A stretch of 7,490 nt of DNA. It comes from UBA1738 sp045591565 (GTDB lineage Bacteria; Bacillota; Clostridia; UBA1381). The stretch covers positions 1 to 7,490 of the forward strand of contig JAZNTB010000099.1 of NCBI GenBank assembly GCA_045591565.1, written 5' to 3'. Made by a program: the position numbers and the translations under genes. Each line of letters starts with the position of its first letter. Within the stretch, counting starts at the first letter, position 1. The notes beneath the pieces are model-generated. The model was not told the DNA's origin. It made no database searches and worked only from the letters and a program-made list of their open reading frames with translations. Positions 1-6,499 of this stretch are shown piece by piece.

Positions 1-28
1 AAAAAAACGGCGGAATTTCCGCCGTTTT
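1..28 (-). terminator. Intrinsic terminator of the RluA-family gene
   Basis: On the minus strand a 7-bp GC-rich stem (ACGGCGG, 7-13, with CCGCCGT, 19-25) closes a 5-nt AT loop. The stem is extended by A-T pairs and followed by a run of seven T residues at the window edge. The hairpin begins right after the TAA stop codon (27-29), so it should end the pseudouridine synthase transcript. This is the standard form of a Rho-independent terminator. The matching A-tract on the other side means it could also act for a plus-strand gene entering from outside, which cannot be judged here. Confidence 0.85.
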
Positions 29-983
29 ACATAGATTTTTTTGCAAATTCCACATTTTCCACGCAGAATTCCTTTCCATTTAGGTATTCGAGTATTCCGC
101 CGCTTGACTTGAAGGTAAATTTCAGCTTATACGAATAAAGCGCCTGACCTTTGTAGGAGAATTTACGGTTAATCTCGTTAGTGCCGTACTTGCCGTCCCC
201 CAAAAGAGGATGCCCTATTGCGGCAAAGCCTGCACGAATCTGGTGCGTTCTGCCTGTTTCAAGCTCGGCCTCGACGAGAGAGTACCCTGGGAATTCCTCT
301 AAAACGCTATACTTAGTAGAATACGACTTTGCACCTTTTTGTGGGGTATCATATACAAACACCTGTTTTTTCTTTTCATCCTTGAAAATATATCCGAAAA
401 GTCTGCCTGATTTTTTGTCAAGATGCCCGAAAACGAGGCAGAGATATTTTTTCTCGAGTTCTCTGTTTTTAATTTTTTCATTCAAAATCCGCAGAGATTC
501 GGCGTTTTTCGCCGCGATAACAATGCCGCCGGTGTTGCGGTCGATGCGATTGCAAAGTGCGGGGGTGAAGGTGTTTTCGTCTTCGGGGCGGAACTCGCCT
601 TTTCGGTAAAGATAGCTTTTTATGTGCTCAATCAGTGTGTCGGTGCTGCCGTTTTCATCAGCATGAACGCACACGCCCTGCTTTTTGTCGGCAAGCAGGA
701 TGTTTTCGTCCTCATAAATAATATCAAGGCGGGGAGTTATGCTCATAAATGCAGTATCGGGGTTTGGAGTTTCGAAAAACTCGTCGTTTAAGTAAAGCGT
801 CAGAACATCGCCCTCTGAAACCTTAAAAGCGCCGTCCTTTATGTGCTTTCCGTTTACCTTCACGCATTTTTTACGAAGGCTTTTATAAAGCATACTCTGC
901 GGGAGCTTGGGCAAAAGCTTGGTAAGAAGCTTGTCAATGCGCTGTCCTGCGTCATTTTTATTTAAAACTATCTCCTTCAACAA
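27..983 (-). CDS. RluA-family 23S rRNA/tRNA pseudouridine synthase
   Basis: This enzyme isomerises specific uridines of structured RNA to pseudouridine in the cytoplasm. Residues about 13-60 form an N-terminal S4 RNA-binding domain (DAGQRIDKLL, then KVNGK). The catalytic domain follows from about residue 85. The active-site motif is NRIDRNTGG with the catalytic Asp at residue 149. A second conserved block is LETGRTHQIR (241-250), followed by IGHPLLGDGKYG. The length of 318 aa is usual for RluC/RluD-type proteins. The first residue of the HRxDR signature is Asn instead of the common His; I recall this in clostridial members, so it is probably a subfamily trait. The start is TTG at 981-983, immediately followed by a second TTG. 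The ribosome site is GAAGGGGGGGG ending 3 nt before the first TTG, and either TTG could be used. The target uridine cannot be read from sequence, so no rlu letter is assigned. Confidence 0.93.
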   Translation of the reverse strand: MLKEIVLNKNDAGQRIDKLLTKLLPKLPQSMLYKSLRKKCVKVNGKHIKDGAFKVSEGDVLTLYLNDEFFETPNPDTAFMSITPRLDIIYEDENILLADKKQGVCVHADENGSTDTLIEHIKSYLYRKGEFRPEDENTFTPALCNRIDRNTGGIVIAAKNAESLRILNEKIKNRELEKKYLCLVFGHLDKKSGRLFGYIFKDEKKKQVFVYDTPQKGAKSYSTKYSVLEEFPGYSLVEAELETGRTHQIRAGFAAIGHPLLGDGKYGTNEINRKFSYKGQALYSYKLKFTFKSSGGILEYLNGKEFCVENVEFAKKSM

Positions 984-1028
984 AATCCCCCCCCTTCTTT
1001 AATTTTTTGTAACAAATACCGATAATAT

Positions 1029-1057
1029 ATTGTAACACATCTTAAAATATGATACAA
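1029..1057 (-). promoter_or_regulatory. Sigma-A-type promoter for the RluA-family gene
   Basis: Read on the minus strand, TTGTAT (1052-1057) and TACAAT (1029-1034) are separated by exactly 17 bp. The -10 matches consensus at five of six positions and the -35 at four. Initiation would fall near 1022, giving a leader of roughly 40 nt before the TTG start. The elements almost coincide with those of the opposing promoter for the DUF624 gene. Confidence 0.6.
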
Positions 1058-1058
1058 T
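1030..1058 (+). promoter_or_regulatory. Sigma-A-type promoter for the DUF624-mnmG-MBOAT-SGNH unit
   Basis: TTGTAA (1030-1035) and TACAAT (1053-1058) lie 17 bp apart, with transcription expected from about 1065. The leader to the ATG at 1094 would be short, about 30 nt, and contains the ribosome site GAGG (1081-1084). No other promoter of this quality is evident before the four downstream genes, so it probably serves the whole unit. Confidence 0.65.
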
Positions 1059-1093
1059 ACCCTTGAGTATTATTTTTTACGAGGTATATAAAA

Positions 1094-1915
1094 ATGGGAC
1101 TATTTTTTAGTGACAGACCGGGGCGTGGCATAGATAAGGATGCTCCAAAAAAGCAAGGAGTATTTTTATTTTTTGAACTTTTGTGGCGCAAGCTTGGAAA
1201 GATTTTTCTTTCGAATATGCTGTACTTTGCCGTGAGTCTGCCTGTTCTGGTTATTTATAATATGATTTTAATGTTTCTCCTTTCAATGGTAGTATCTGAT
1301 GCGGAGGGGATTTTAAGGCTTTCAGTTCTTTTGACGGTTGTTTTAGCCATTTTCTGGGGAACAGGTCCTGTTTCCTGCGGATATGCCTACCTGATGCGCA
1401 GCTTCGCACGGGAGGAGCACACATGGATATGGTCGGATTTCTTTAAAAGGACAAAGGAAAACTTTAAATACGGAATAATAACCTTTGTTATTGACATTGT
1501 TACGCTTATAGTTGGCGGATTTGCGGTTATTTTTTACTGGCAGATGATGGAGACTGGCGGAATGCCTGTCAAGATTGCTCTTGCCGTACTTACCATGACT
1601 GCGGCTATATATACAATTATGCATTTTTATATCTTCCAGTTTATAGTAACATTTGAGAATACCTTAAGACAGGTTTATAAAAATTCGCTGCTCTTATCTA
1701 TTGCAACTTTGCCGATGTGTGTGGTTTTGGCGGCAATAGTATTTGTGCTTACTGATTTTGTGTTTGGTAAGCTGCAGGTTGTGGCAGCAATTCTTCTTGC
1801 TGCTATTGTCTGGATAAGCCTTATGCGGTTTATAATTGATTTTTACACAGCAAGAGTTATAAAGAAACAGCTGATTGATACACGCAAGGAGAGTGACGAG
1901 CAAGATGCCTCATGA
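1094..1915 (+). CDS. DUF624 (YesL-like) integral membrane protein
   Basis: This is a 273-aa polytopic membrane protein of the DUF624 family, whose members in Firmicutes often sit near sugar-transport or carbohydrate genes; biochemical function is unknown. The recognisable signs are the N-terminal FFELLWRKLGKIFLSNMLYF followed by a Leu/Pro turn (27-50), the GPVSCGYAYLMRSFAREEH block (91-109), and WSDFFKRTKENFKYG (113-127). About six hydrophobic segments are visible, near residues 40-66, 75-93, 124-148, 160-185, 199-220 and 227-250. The C-terminus is charged (TRKESDEQDAS). The ATG is preceded by ACGAGG with a 9-nt spacer. It is the first gene after the divergent promoter and its last 11 bases overlap the start of mnmG, which suggests cotranscription and translational coupling. 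Nothing in the sequence indicates a ligand or sugar. Confidence 0.85.
   Translation: MGLFFSDRPGRGIDKDAPKKQGVFLFFELLWRKLGKIFLSNMLYFAVSLPVLVIYNMILMFLLSMVVSDAEGILRLSVLLTVVLAIFWGTGPVSCGYAYLMRSFAREEHTWIWSDFFKRTKENFKYGIITFVIDIVTLIVGGFAVIFYWQMMETGGMPVKIALAVLTMTAAIYTIMHFYIFQFIVTFENTLRQVYKNSLLLSIATLPMCVVLAAIVFVLTDFVFGKLQVVAAILLAAIVWISLMRFIIDFYTARVIKKQLIDTRKESDEQDAS
1886..1891 (+). promoter_or_regulatory. Ribosome binding site of mnmG inside the preceding gene
   Basis: AAGGAG lies within the last codons of the DUF624 gene and 13 nt before the chosen ATG (1905), a longer gap than usual. An in-frame GTG at 1893 is only 1 nt from the site, too close, and a TTG at 1875 lies upstream of it. The ATG gives the family's normal N-terminus, about ten residues before the FAD-binding strand, so it is preferred. 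Confidence 0.6.
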
Positions 1916-3776
1916 TTTTTTGGAAAGCTATGATGTTGCGGTAGTGGGAGCAGGTCATGCGGGTATTGAGGCGGCACTTGCGGCGGCAAGGCTTGGCATG
2001 AAGACGGTGATTTTCTCGATAAGCCTTGATGCTATCGGTAATCTTCCGTGCAACCCGAGTATCGGCGGAACAGCGAAGGGGCATTTGGTTCGTGAGATTG
2101 ACGCTCTTGGCGGGGAGATGGGAAAAGCAGCAGATGCAACCTTTATACAGTCTAAGATGCTGAATGTGGGAAAAGGCCCTGCAGTACATTCGCTAAGATG
2201 CCAGATTGATAGAAAAAGCTACCACAGAGAAATGAAATACCGTCTGGAGAAGCAGGAAAATCTGCAGGTAAAGCAGGCGGAAATAGTTGATGTTCTTTTT
2301 GATGATGAAAAAAATGTCTGTGGCGTTGTAACACACCTTGGCACAAGCTATGGAGCAAAAGCGGTGATTATTGCCACAGGAACATACTTAAAGGGCAAGA
2401 TTATGATAGGCGAGTTTGAGCAGGAGGCAGGTCCTGATGGAACATTCCCTGCTAATGCACTATCTCTAAACCTTAAGAAAAAGGGAATAGAGCTTCGCCG
2501 CTTTAAAACAGGAACACCGGCACGAATTCACGCAGATTCGCTTGATTTTGACGAGATGGAGCGTGAGGACGGCGATGAAAAAATCGTTCCGTTTTCCTTT
2601 GAAACGGAGGATGTGGGCAAGAACACGGCACATTGCTGGATGACCTATACAAATGAAGAAACCCACAGGATTATTATGGAAAACCTTGACCGTACCCCGA
2701 CCTACAGCGGAAGAGTCGAGGGCGTGGGTGCAAGATACTGCCCGTCAATCGAGGATAAGGTGGTAAGATTCAAGGACAAACCGCGTCATCAGCTTTTTAT
2801 GGAGCCTATGGGTAGCGATACAAGGGAGATGTATGCGCAGGGCATTTCGACGGGACTTCCGGAGGATATTCAGCTCAAAATGTTAAGAAGCATAAAAGGT
2901 CTTTCAAGAGTGGAAATTATGCGCCCTGCTTATGCGATAGAGTATGACTGCTGTGATTCGACCGAGCTTTATCCGACTCTTGAGTTTAAAGACTGGCACG
3001 GACTCTACGGTGCAGGTCAGTTTAACGGCACAAGCGGATATGAGGAGGCAGCTGCACAGGGACTTATCGCCGGAATTAACGCAGCCCTTAAGCTTTCGGG
3101 CAAAGAGCCGCTAACACTTCAGCGTTGTGACGGATATATAGGAACACTGATTGACGATTTGGTTACAAAGGGCACGAACGAGCCGTATCGTATGATGACA
3201 TCAAGAAGTGAATACAGGCTCCTTTTGCGTCAGGATAATGCCGATGAACGCTTAACGCCGATGGGATATCGCGTCGGGCTTATTTCGGAGGAGAGGTACC
3301 AAAAATTCCTCAAAAAGATGGAAATGATAGACAAAGAGGTGGAAAGACTTTCTTCGATAGTTCTTCCACCCGATAAAATAAATCCTGTTTTTGAGTCGTG
3401 CGGAACAACGCCGGTTGCAACAGGAATAAGGATGTCGGATGCGTTAAAACGCCCCGAGATAACATATGAAAAGCTTGCATGCGTTGATGAAAAAAGGGAG
3501 CCGCTTCCGGCTGATGTGTGCGAGGAGGCTGAAATTCGCATCAAGTATGACGGATATATAAAGCGTCAAGAGGCGCAGGTGGAGCAGTTTAAGAAGCTTG
3601 AAAATATGATGCTTCCGGAGAATCAGGACTATTCCGACATTCACGGACTGCGTCTTGAGGCAAGACAAAAGCTTAATAAAATTAAGCCGAAATCCTTGGG
3701 ACAGGCATCGAGAATTTCAGGAGTTTCACCGAGCGATGTTTCAGTTTTGATAGTGTGGCAGAAAAGTCGGAAATAA
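1905..3776 (+). CDS. mnmG: tRNA uridine-5-carboxymethylaminomethyl modification enzyme MnmG (GidA)
   Basis: MnmG is the FAD- and NADH-dependent subunit that works with the GTPase MnmE to install the (carboxymethyl)aminomethyl group on C5 of the wobble uridine of certain tRNAs, in the cytoplasm. From the ATG at 1905 the protein has 623 aa, the usual length. It shows the Rossmann FAD motif VAVVGAGHAG (11-20), CNPSIGGTAKGHLVREIDALGG (split 49-56 and 57-70), KGPAVHSLRCQ (90-100), RFKTGTPARI (199-208), RYCPSIEDKVVRF (277-289), GAGQFNGTSGYEEAAAQG (369-386) and SRSEYRLLLRQDNADERLT (433-451). Cys49 and Cys279 match the two conserved cysteines of the E. coli enzyme (Cys47 and Cys277). The C-terminal helical domain that contacts MnmE and tRNA is intact (LPENQDYSDIHGLRLEARQK). 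In many Firmicutes mnmG sits with mnmE and rsmG; here the neighbours are membrane-protein genes. The next gene starts 23 nt after the stop, with no terminator between. Confidence 0.98.
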   Translation: MPHDFLESYDVAVVGAGHAGIEAALAAARLGMKTVIFSISLDAIGNLPCNPSIGGTAKGHLVREIDALGGEMGKAADATFIQSKMLNVGKGPAVHSLRCQIDRKSYHREMKYRLEKQENLQVKQAEIVDVLFDDEKNVCGVVTHLGTSYGAKAVIIATGTYLKGKIMIGEFEQEAGPDGTFPANALSLNLKKKGIELRRFKTGTPARIHADSLDFDEMEREDGDEKIVPFSFETEDVGKNTAHCWMTYTNEETHRIIMENLDRTPTYSGRVEGVGARYCPSIEDKVVRFKDKPRHQLFMEPMGSDTREMYAQGISTGLPEDIQLKMLRSIKGLSRVEIMRPAYAIEYDCCDSTELYPTLEFKDWHGLYGAGQFNGTSGYEEAAAQGLIAGINAALKLSGKEPLTLQRCDGYIGTLIDDLVTKGTNEPYRMMTSRSEYRLLLRQDNADERLTPMGYRVGLISEERYQKFLKKMEMIDKEVERLSSIVLPPDKINPVFESCGTTPVATGIRMSDALKRPEITYEKLACVDEKREPLPADVCEEAEIRIKYDGYIKRQEAQVEQFKKLENMMLPENQDYSDIHGLRLEARQKLNKIKPKSLGQASRISGVSPSDVSVLIVWQKSRK

Positions 3777-3783
3777 CTTTTTG

Positions 3784-3791
3784 AAAGGAGG
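3784..3791 (+). promoter_or_regulatory. Ribosome binding site deciding a GTG start for the MBOAT gene
   Basis: AAAGGAGG is a near-perfect Shine-Dalgarno sequence 8 nt before GTG at 3800-3802. An ATG at 3793 is too close and its frame stops after eight codons. The GTG frame gives the family's typical N-terminus, MLFNSLEFLIFFP. Confidence 0.85.
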
Positions 3792-3799
3792 TATGCCGT

Positions 3800-5272
3800 G
3801 TGCTTTTCAATTCACTTGAATTCTTAATATTTTTTCCTGTTGTAACGCTGGTGTACTTTCTTATTCCGCAAAGGATAAAGTATCTGTGGCTGCTTGTGGC
3901 AAGCTACTACTTCTATATGTGCTGGAATCCCGAGTATGCGATTTTGATGGGAATATCCACAGTTATAACTTACGCAAGCGGCATATTTATCGACAAAGGA
4001 AAAACCACGCTTGTGCGCAAGATATATGTCGGCATAAGCTTTGCACTTAATCTTGCGATACTTTTCTATTTCAAGTATTTCTATTTTACGGTGGACAATA
4101 TAAACGCCATCAGGCAGATGCTTGGTATGAGCGTGCTTGTGCCGAGGTTTGATGTGGTGCTGCCGGTGGGAATATCCTTCTACACCTTTCAGGCGCTCTC
4201 ATACACAATGGATGTTTATCGGCGAGAGCTTAAGCCGGAGAAAAACATCCTGAAATATGCGCTGTTTGTGTCCTTTTTCCCACAGCTTGTTGCAGGCCCG
4301 ATTGAGCGGTCAAAAAATCTTCTAAAGCAGGTCAATGCCAAGCATTATTTTGACTATAACCGCGTGCGAAACGGACTTTTGATGATGATGTGGGGCTTCT
4401 TTTTGAAGCTGGTTATTGCTGACAGGGCAGCAATTTTGGTAAACACGGTTTATGATAATGCGCAAAACTTCAGCGGTGTGATGCTGCTTGTGGCAACTCT
4501 TGCCTTTGCACTGCAGATTTACTGCGATTTTGCATCCTATTCAACTATTGCAAGAGGCGCGGCAAGAGTCATGGGCTTCCAACTTATGAAGAACTTTGAG
4601 CAGCCGTATTTTTCAACATCGATTGCCGAGTTCTGGCGCAGATGGCACATTTCGCTGTCCAGCTGGTTTAAGGATTATCTGTATATCCCTTTGGGCGGCA
4701 ACCGAAAGGGTAGTGTGCGCAAATACTTCAACCTGATGACTGTCTTTCTGGTAAGCGGCCTGTGGCATGGTGCAAGCTGGCATTTTGTTATATGGGGCGC
4801 AATACACGGCGTTTATCAGATTGTGGGCGGCGTCACGAAAAATCTTCGTAGGCTTGTTTGCGAGCTTTTGAATATCGACCGTAAAACCGTACATTACAAG
4901 TGGTTTCAGCGCATAATTACGCTTATGCTTGTTACTTTTGCGTGGATTTTCTTCCGTGCAGAGAATATGACTCAGGCGATAATGGTTGTGAAAAAAATAT
5001 TTACACAGTTCGAACCGTGGTCAATTTATGGTGGAGGCATTACAGCCATGGGACTTGATGTTGCAAATATTCTGGTGCTCGCAGTTTCGGTTTTTATACT
5101 GTTTTTAGTCAGCTCTGCAGAATACAAGGGGATAGATGTTACGCAGAGCATTGAAAAAATGCACCTGCTGGCACGATGGCCGCTATATATAGCACTTGTT
5201 TTCGGCGTACTTATTTTCGGTATATACGGACCGGGATTTGAGGCAAGTCAGTTTATTTATTTCCAGTTTTAA
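3800..5272 (+). CDS. MBOAT-family membrane-bound O-acyltransferase (AlgI/DltB-like)
   Basis: This 490-aa polytopic membrane protein belongs to the MBOAT family of the AlgI type. Such proteins take an acyl group, usually acetyl, from a cytoplasmic donor and pass it across the membrane for O-acylation of extracytoplasmic polysaccharides or other envelope polymers. Seen in the sequence are VGISFYTFQALSYTMDVYR (123-141), FFPQLVAGPIERSKNLL (159-175), YCDFASYSTIARGAARVMGF (241-260), EFWRRWHISLSSWFKDYLYI (277-296) with PLGGNR following, and SGLWHGASWHFVIWG (319-333). His323 in that last block is the invariant catalytic histidine; in AlgI the corresponding residue is His322. TFAWIFFRAENM (379-390) is also typical. 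The gene is 18 nt upstream of an SGNH-like partner, the usual two-component arrangement for O-acetylation. The acceptor is unknown: no polysaccharide polymerase or dlt genes lie in the window. DltB is less likely because dltA/C are absent and the sequence is closer to the AlgI-like group. Confidence 0.94.
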   Translation: MLFNSLEFLIFFPVVTLVYFLIPQRIKYLWLLVASYYFYMCWNPEYAILMGISTVITYASGIFIDKGKTTLVRKIYVGISFALNLAILFYFKYFYFTVDNINAIRQMLGMSVLVPRFDVVLPVGISFYTFQALSYTMDVYRRELKPEKNILKYALFVSFFPQLVAGPIERSKNLLKQVNAKHYFDYNRVRNGLLMMMWGFFLKLVIADRAAILVNTVYDNAQNFSGVMLLVATLAFALQIYCDFASYSTIARGAARVMGFQLMKNFEQPYFSTSIAEFWRRWHISLSSWFKDYLYIPLGGNRKGSVRKYFNLMTVFLVSGLWHGASWHFVIWGAIHGVYQIVGGVTKNLRRLVCELLNIDRKTVHYKWFQRIITLMLVTFAWIFFRAENMTQAIMVVKKIFTQFEPWSIYGGGITAMGLDVANILVLAVSVFILFLVSSAEYKGIDVTQSIEKMHLLARWPLYIALVFGVLIFGIYGPGFEASQFIYFQF

Positions 5273-5290
5273 CGGACGAGGTGATTTTGT

Positions 5291-6313
5291 TTGAAACGAA
5301 AAAGAAGCGGACAAAATATTAAACGGGCAATAGGTGTTATTGCCTTTGTTTTGGTGCTCGCAAGCGTTTTTTCGGTCAGCGACAGAATCTTATCGAGAAA
5401 GTCAATCGGTGGTTGGTGGAATGTTACAGAGAAAATAGACGGATTTTATAACAGCCCCCAAAGTGAGTACGATGTAATTTTCTTTGGCTCATCAAATGCA
5501 TATTGCAGCTTTAATCCGCTTGTAATCTGGGAAAAAACAGGTGTTAAATCGTATGTTTTTGCGACTCAGCAGCAGCCTGTGTGGGCGACTTACCATTATA
5601 TGGTGGACGCTTTTGACAGGCAAAGCCCTGATGTTGCGGTGATGGATATTTTGATGCTTTCGCATAATGATGAGTATTATGACGACGGCGTAAATTACAC
5701 CTTCTGCGATAATATGCCGTTTTCAAAAAACAAGCTCGAGCTTATATGGGCGTCAGCTCCAAAGGGCGAGCGTTTTAACCTTGCGTGTCGCTTTATGAAG
5801 TACCATTCCCGTTGGAATGAGCTTACCAAAGAGGATTTTGAGTATAGAAAATCGGAAATGCGCGATTATTCAAAGGGATTTTGTATGCTCACTGACACAT
5901 TTTCAGGCGCAGAGCGACAGGATGTTTCGGGGATAATTGATAGTAGGCAGCTTTCGGAGAAAAATCTTTTTTACCTGAATAAAATTGTTGATTTGTGCGA
6001 AGATTCGGGAGTAGAGCTTTTGCTTGTAAAAACCCCTTCAAACGCAACGCCGGAGGAAAAACGCTATTATAATGCAGTAGAAGCGGTTGCGAAAGAGCGC
6101 GGCGTGGAATTTGTTGATTACAATACAAGATATTCCGAGATAGGACTTGACTTGAAGAATGATTTTTATGATGAAACGCATCTTAATGTAAAGGGTGCGG
6201 CAAAGTTCTCGGAGTATTTTGTGAGCACGCAGAACTATTTTGCAGGAAAGGTGCGAAAGGATGAGGAATGGGCATCGGATTATCAAAAATATCTCGATGC
6301 AATAAAAGAATAA
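5291..6313 (+). CDS. Membrane-anchored SGNH-hydrolase-like protein, probable partner of the MBOAT protein
   Basis: The 340-aa product has a basic N-terminus and one hydrophobic segment (about residues 12-30), so it is probably an uncleaved signal anchor with the rest outside the cytoplasm. The block FFGSSNA (64-70) matches SGNH block I in the GSS form found in DltD-like proteins, making Ser68 the likely nucleophile. DETHLNVKGA (294-303) matches block V, giving Asp294 and His297 as the rest of a catalytic triad. The intervening sequence is divergent; blocks II and III are not clear, although QQQP (93-96) may sit in the block II position. With the MBOAT gene 18 nt upstream, the inferred role is to transfer the exported acyl group to a glycan or other envelope acceptor. 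The start is TTG, supported by GAGGTGA (5278-5284) six nt before it; no closer in-frame ATG gives the anchor. An esterase role is possible. No clear terminator follows. Confidence 0.85.
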   Translation: MKRKRSGQNIKRAIGVIAFVLVLASVFSVSDRILSRKSIGGWWNVTEKIDGFYNSPQSEYDVIFFGSSNAYCSFNPLVIWEKTGVKSYVFATQQQPVWATYHYMVDAFDRQSPDVAVMDILMLSHNDEYYDDGVNYTFCDNMPFSKNKLELIWASAPKGERFNLACRFMKYHSRWNELTKEDFEYRKSEMRDYSKGFCMLTDTFSGAERQDVSGIIDSRQLSEKNLFYLNKIVDLCEDSGVELLLVKTPSNATPEEKRYYNAVEAVAKERGVEFVDYNTRYSEIGLDLKNDFYDETHLNVKGAAKFSEYFVSTQNYFAGKVRKDEEWASDYQKYLDAIKE

Positions 6314-6332
6314 ATATTTTTTGAAAAAAGTG

Positions 6333-6361
6333 TTGACAACAAAAGTAATCTTTGATATAAT
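6333..6361 (+). promoter_or_regulatory. Consensus sigma-A promoter of the serine tRNA genes
   Basis: TTGACA (6333-6338) and TATAAT (6356-6361) are both perfect consensus hexamers with the ideal 17-bp spacer. Transcription should begin near 6368, about 20 nt before tRNA-Ser(UGA). Such strength is typical of stable-RNA promoters. It lies 20 bp after the stop codon of the SGNH gene. Confidence 0.93.
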
Positions 6362-6382
6362 AATTGATGTTGTAAAGATTAC
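6345..6382. repeat. 9-bp perfect inverted repeat straddling the tRNA promoter -10 and start site
   Basis: GTAATCTTT (6345-6353) lies in the spacer between -35 and -10. Its exact reverse complement AAAGATTAC (6374-6382) lies just after the expected transcription start. The arms are separated by 20 bp that contain TATAAT. The placement is what an operator for a dimeric repressor, or two half-sites bridged by a protein, would have. The arms cannot form an RNA hairpin because the left one is upstream of the start site. No regulator is known from this sequence. Confidence 0.55.
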
Positions 6383-6387
6383 TACTT

Positions 6388-6475
6388 GGAGAGATGTCTG
6401 AGCGGTTGAAAGAGCCGGTCTTGAAAACCGGTGACGTGCGAGCGTCCGTGGGTTCGAATCCCACTCTCTCCTCCA
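6388..6475 (+). tRNA. tRNA-Ser(UGA)
   Basis: An 88-nt class II tRNA with encoded CCA. The acceptor stem is GGAGAGA (6388-6394) with TCTCTCC (6465-6471). The anticodon stem is CCGGT (6415-6419) with ACCGG (6427-6431), closing loop CTTGAAA with anticodon TGA at 6422-6424. It therefore reads UCA and probably other UCN codons. The long variable arm (GACG pairing with CGTC) is the serine identity feature. The T arm is GTGGG-TTCGAAT-CCCAC. Odd point: the discriminator base (6472) is U, whereas bacterial tRNA-Ser normally has G73, as the second serine tRNA here does. Confidence 0.96.
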
Positions 6476-6499
6476 TTTTAAAACTTAATAATCGAGTAG

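Noticed and set aside
181..791. Plus-strand ORFs opposite the pseudouridine synthase
   Set aside because: The minus-strand frame has full family motifs, a terminator and a promoter. The opposing frames are low-complexity shadows without ribosome sites.
1875..1904. Upstream TTG start for mnmG (633 aa)
   Set aside because: It would place the start ahead of the AAGGAG site and add ten residues not expected in MnmG. The ATG at 1905 fits the family's N-terminus.
4613..4894. Minus-strand ORF within the MBOAT gene
   Set aside because: It lies opposite the catalytic region of a clear family member, with no ribosome site or recognisable domain.
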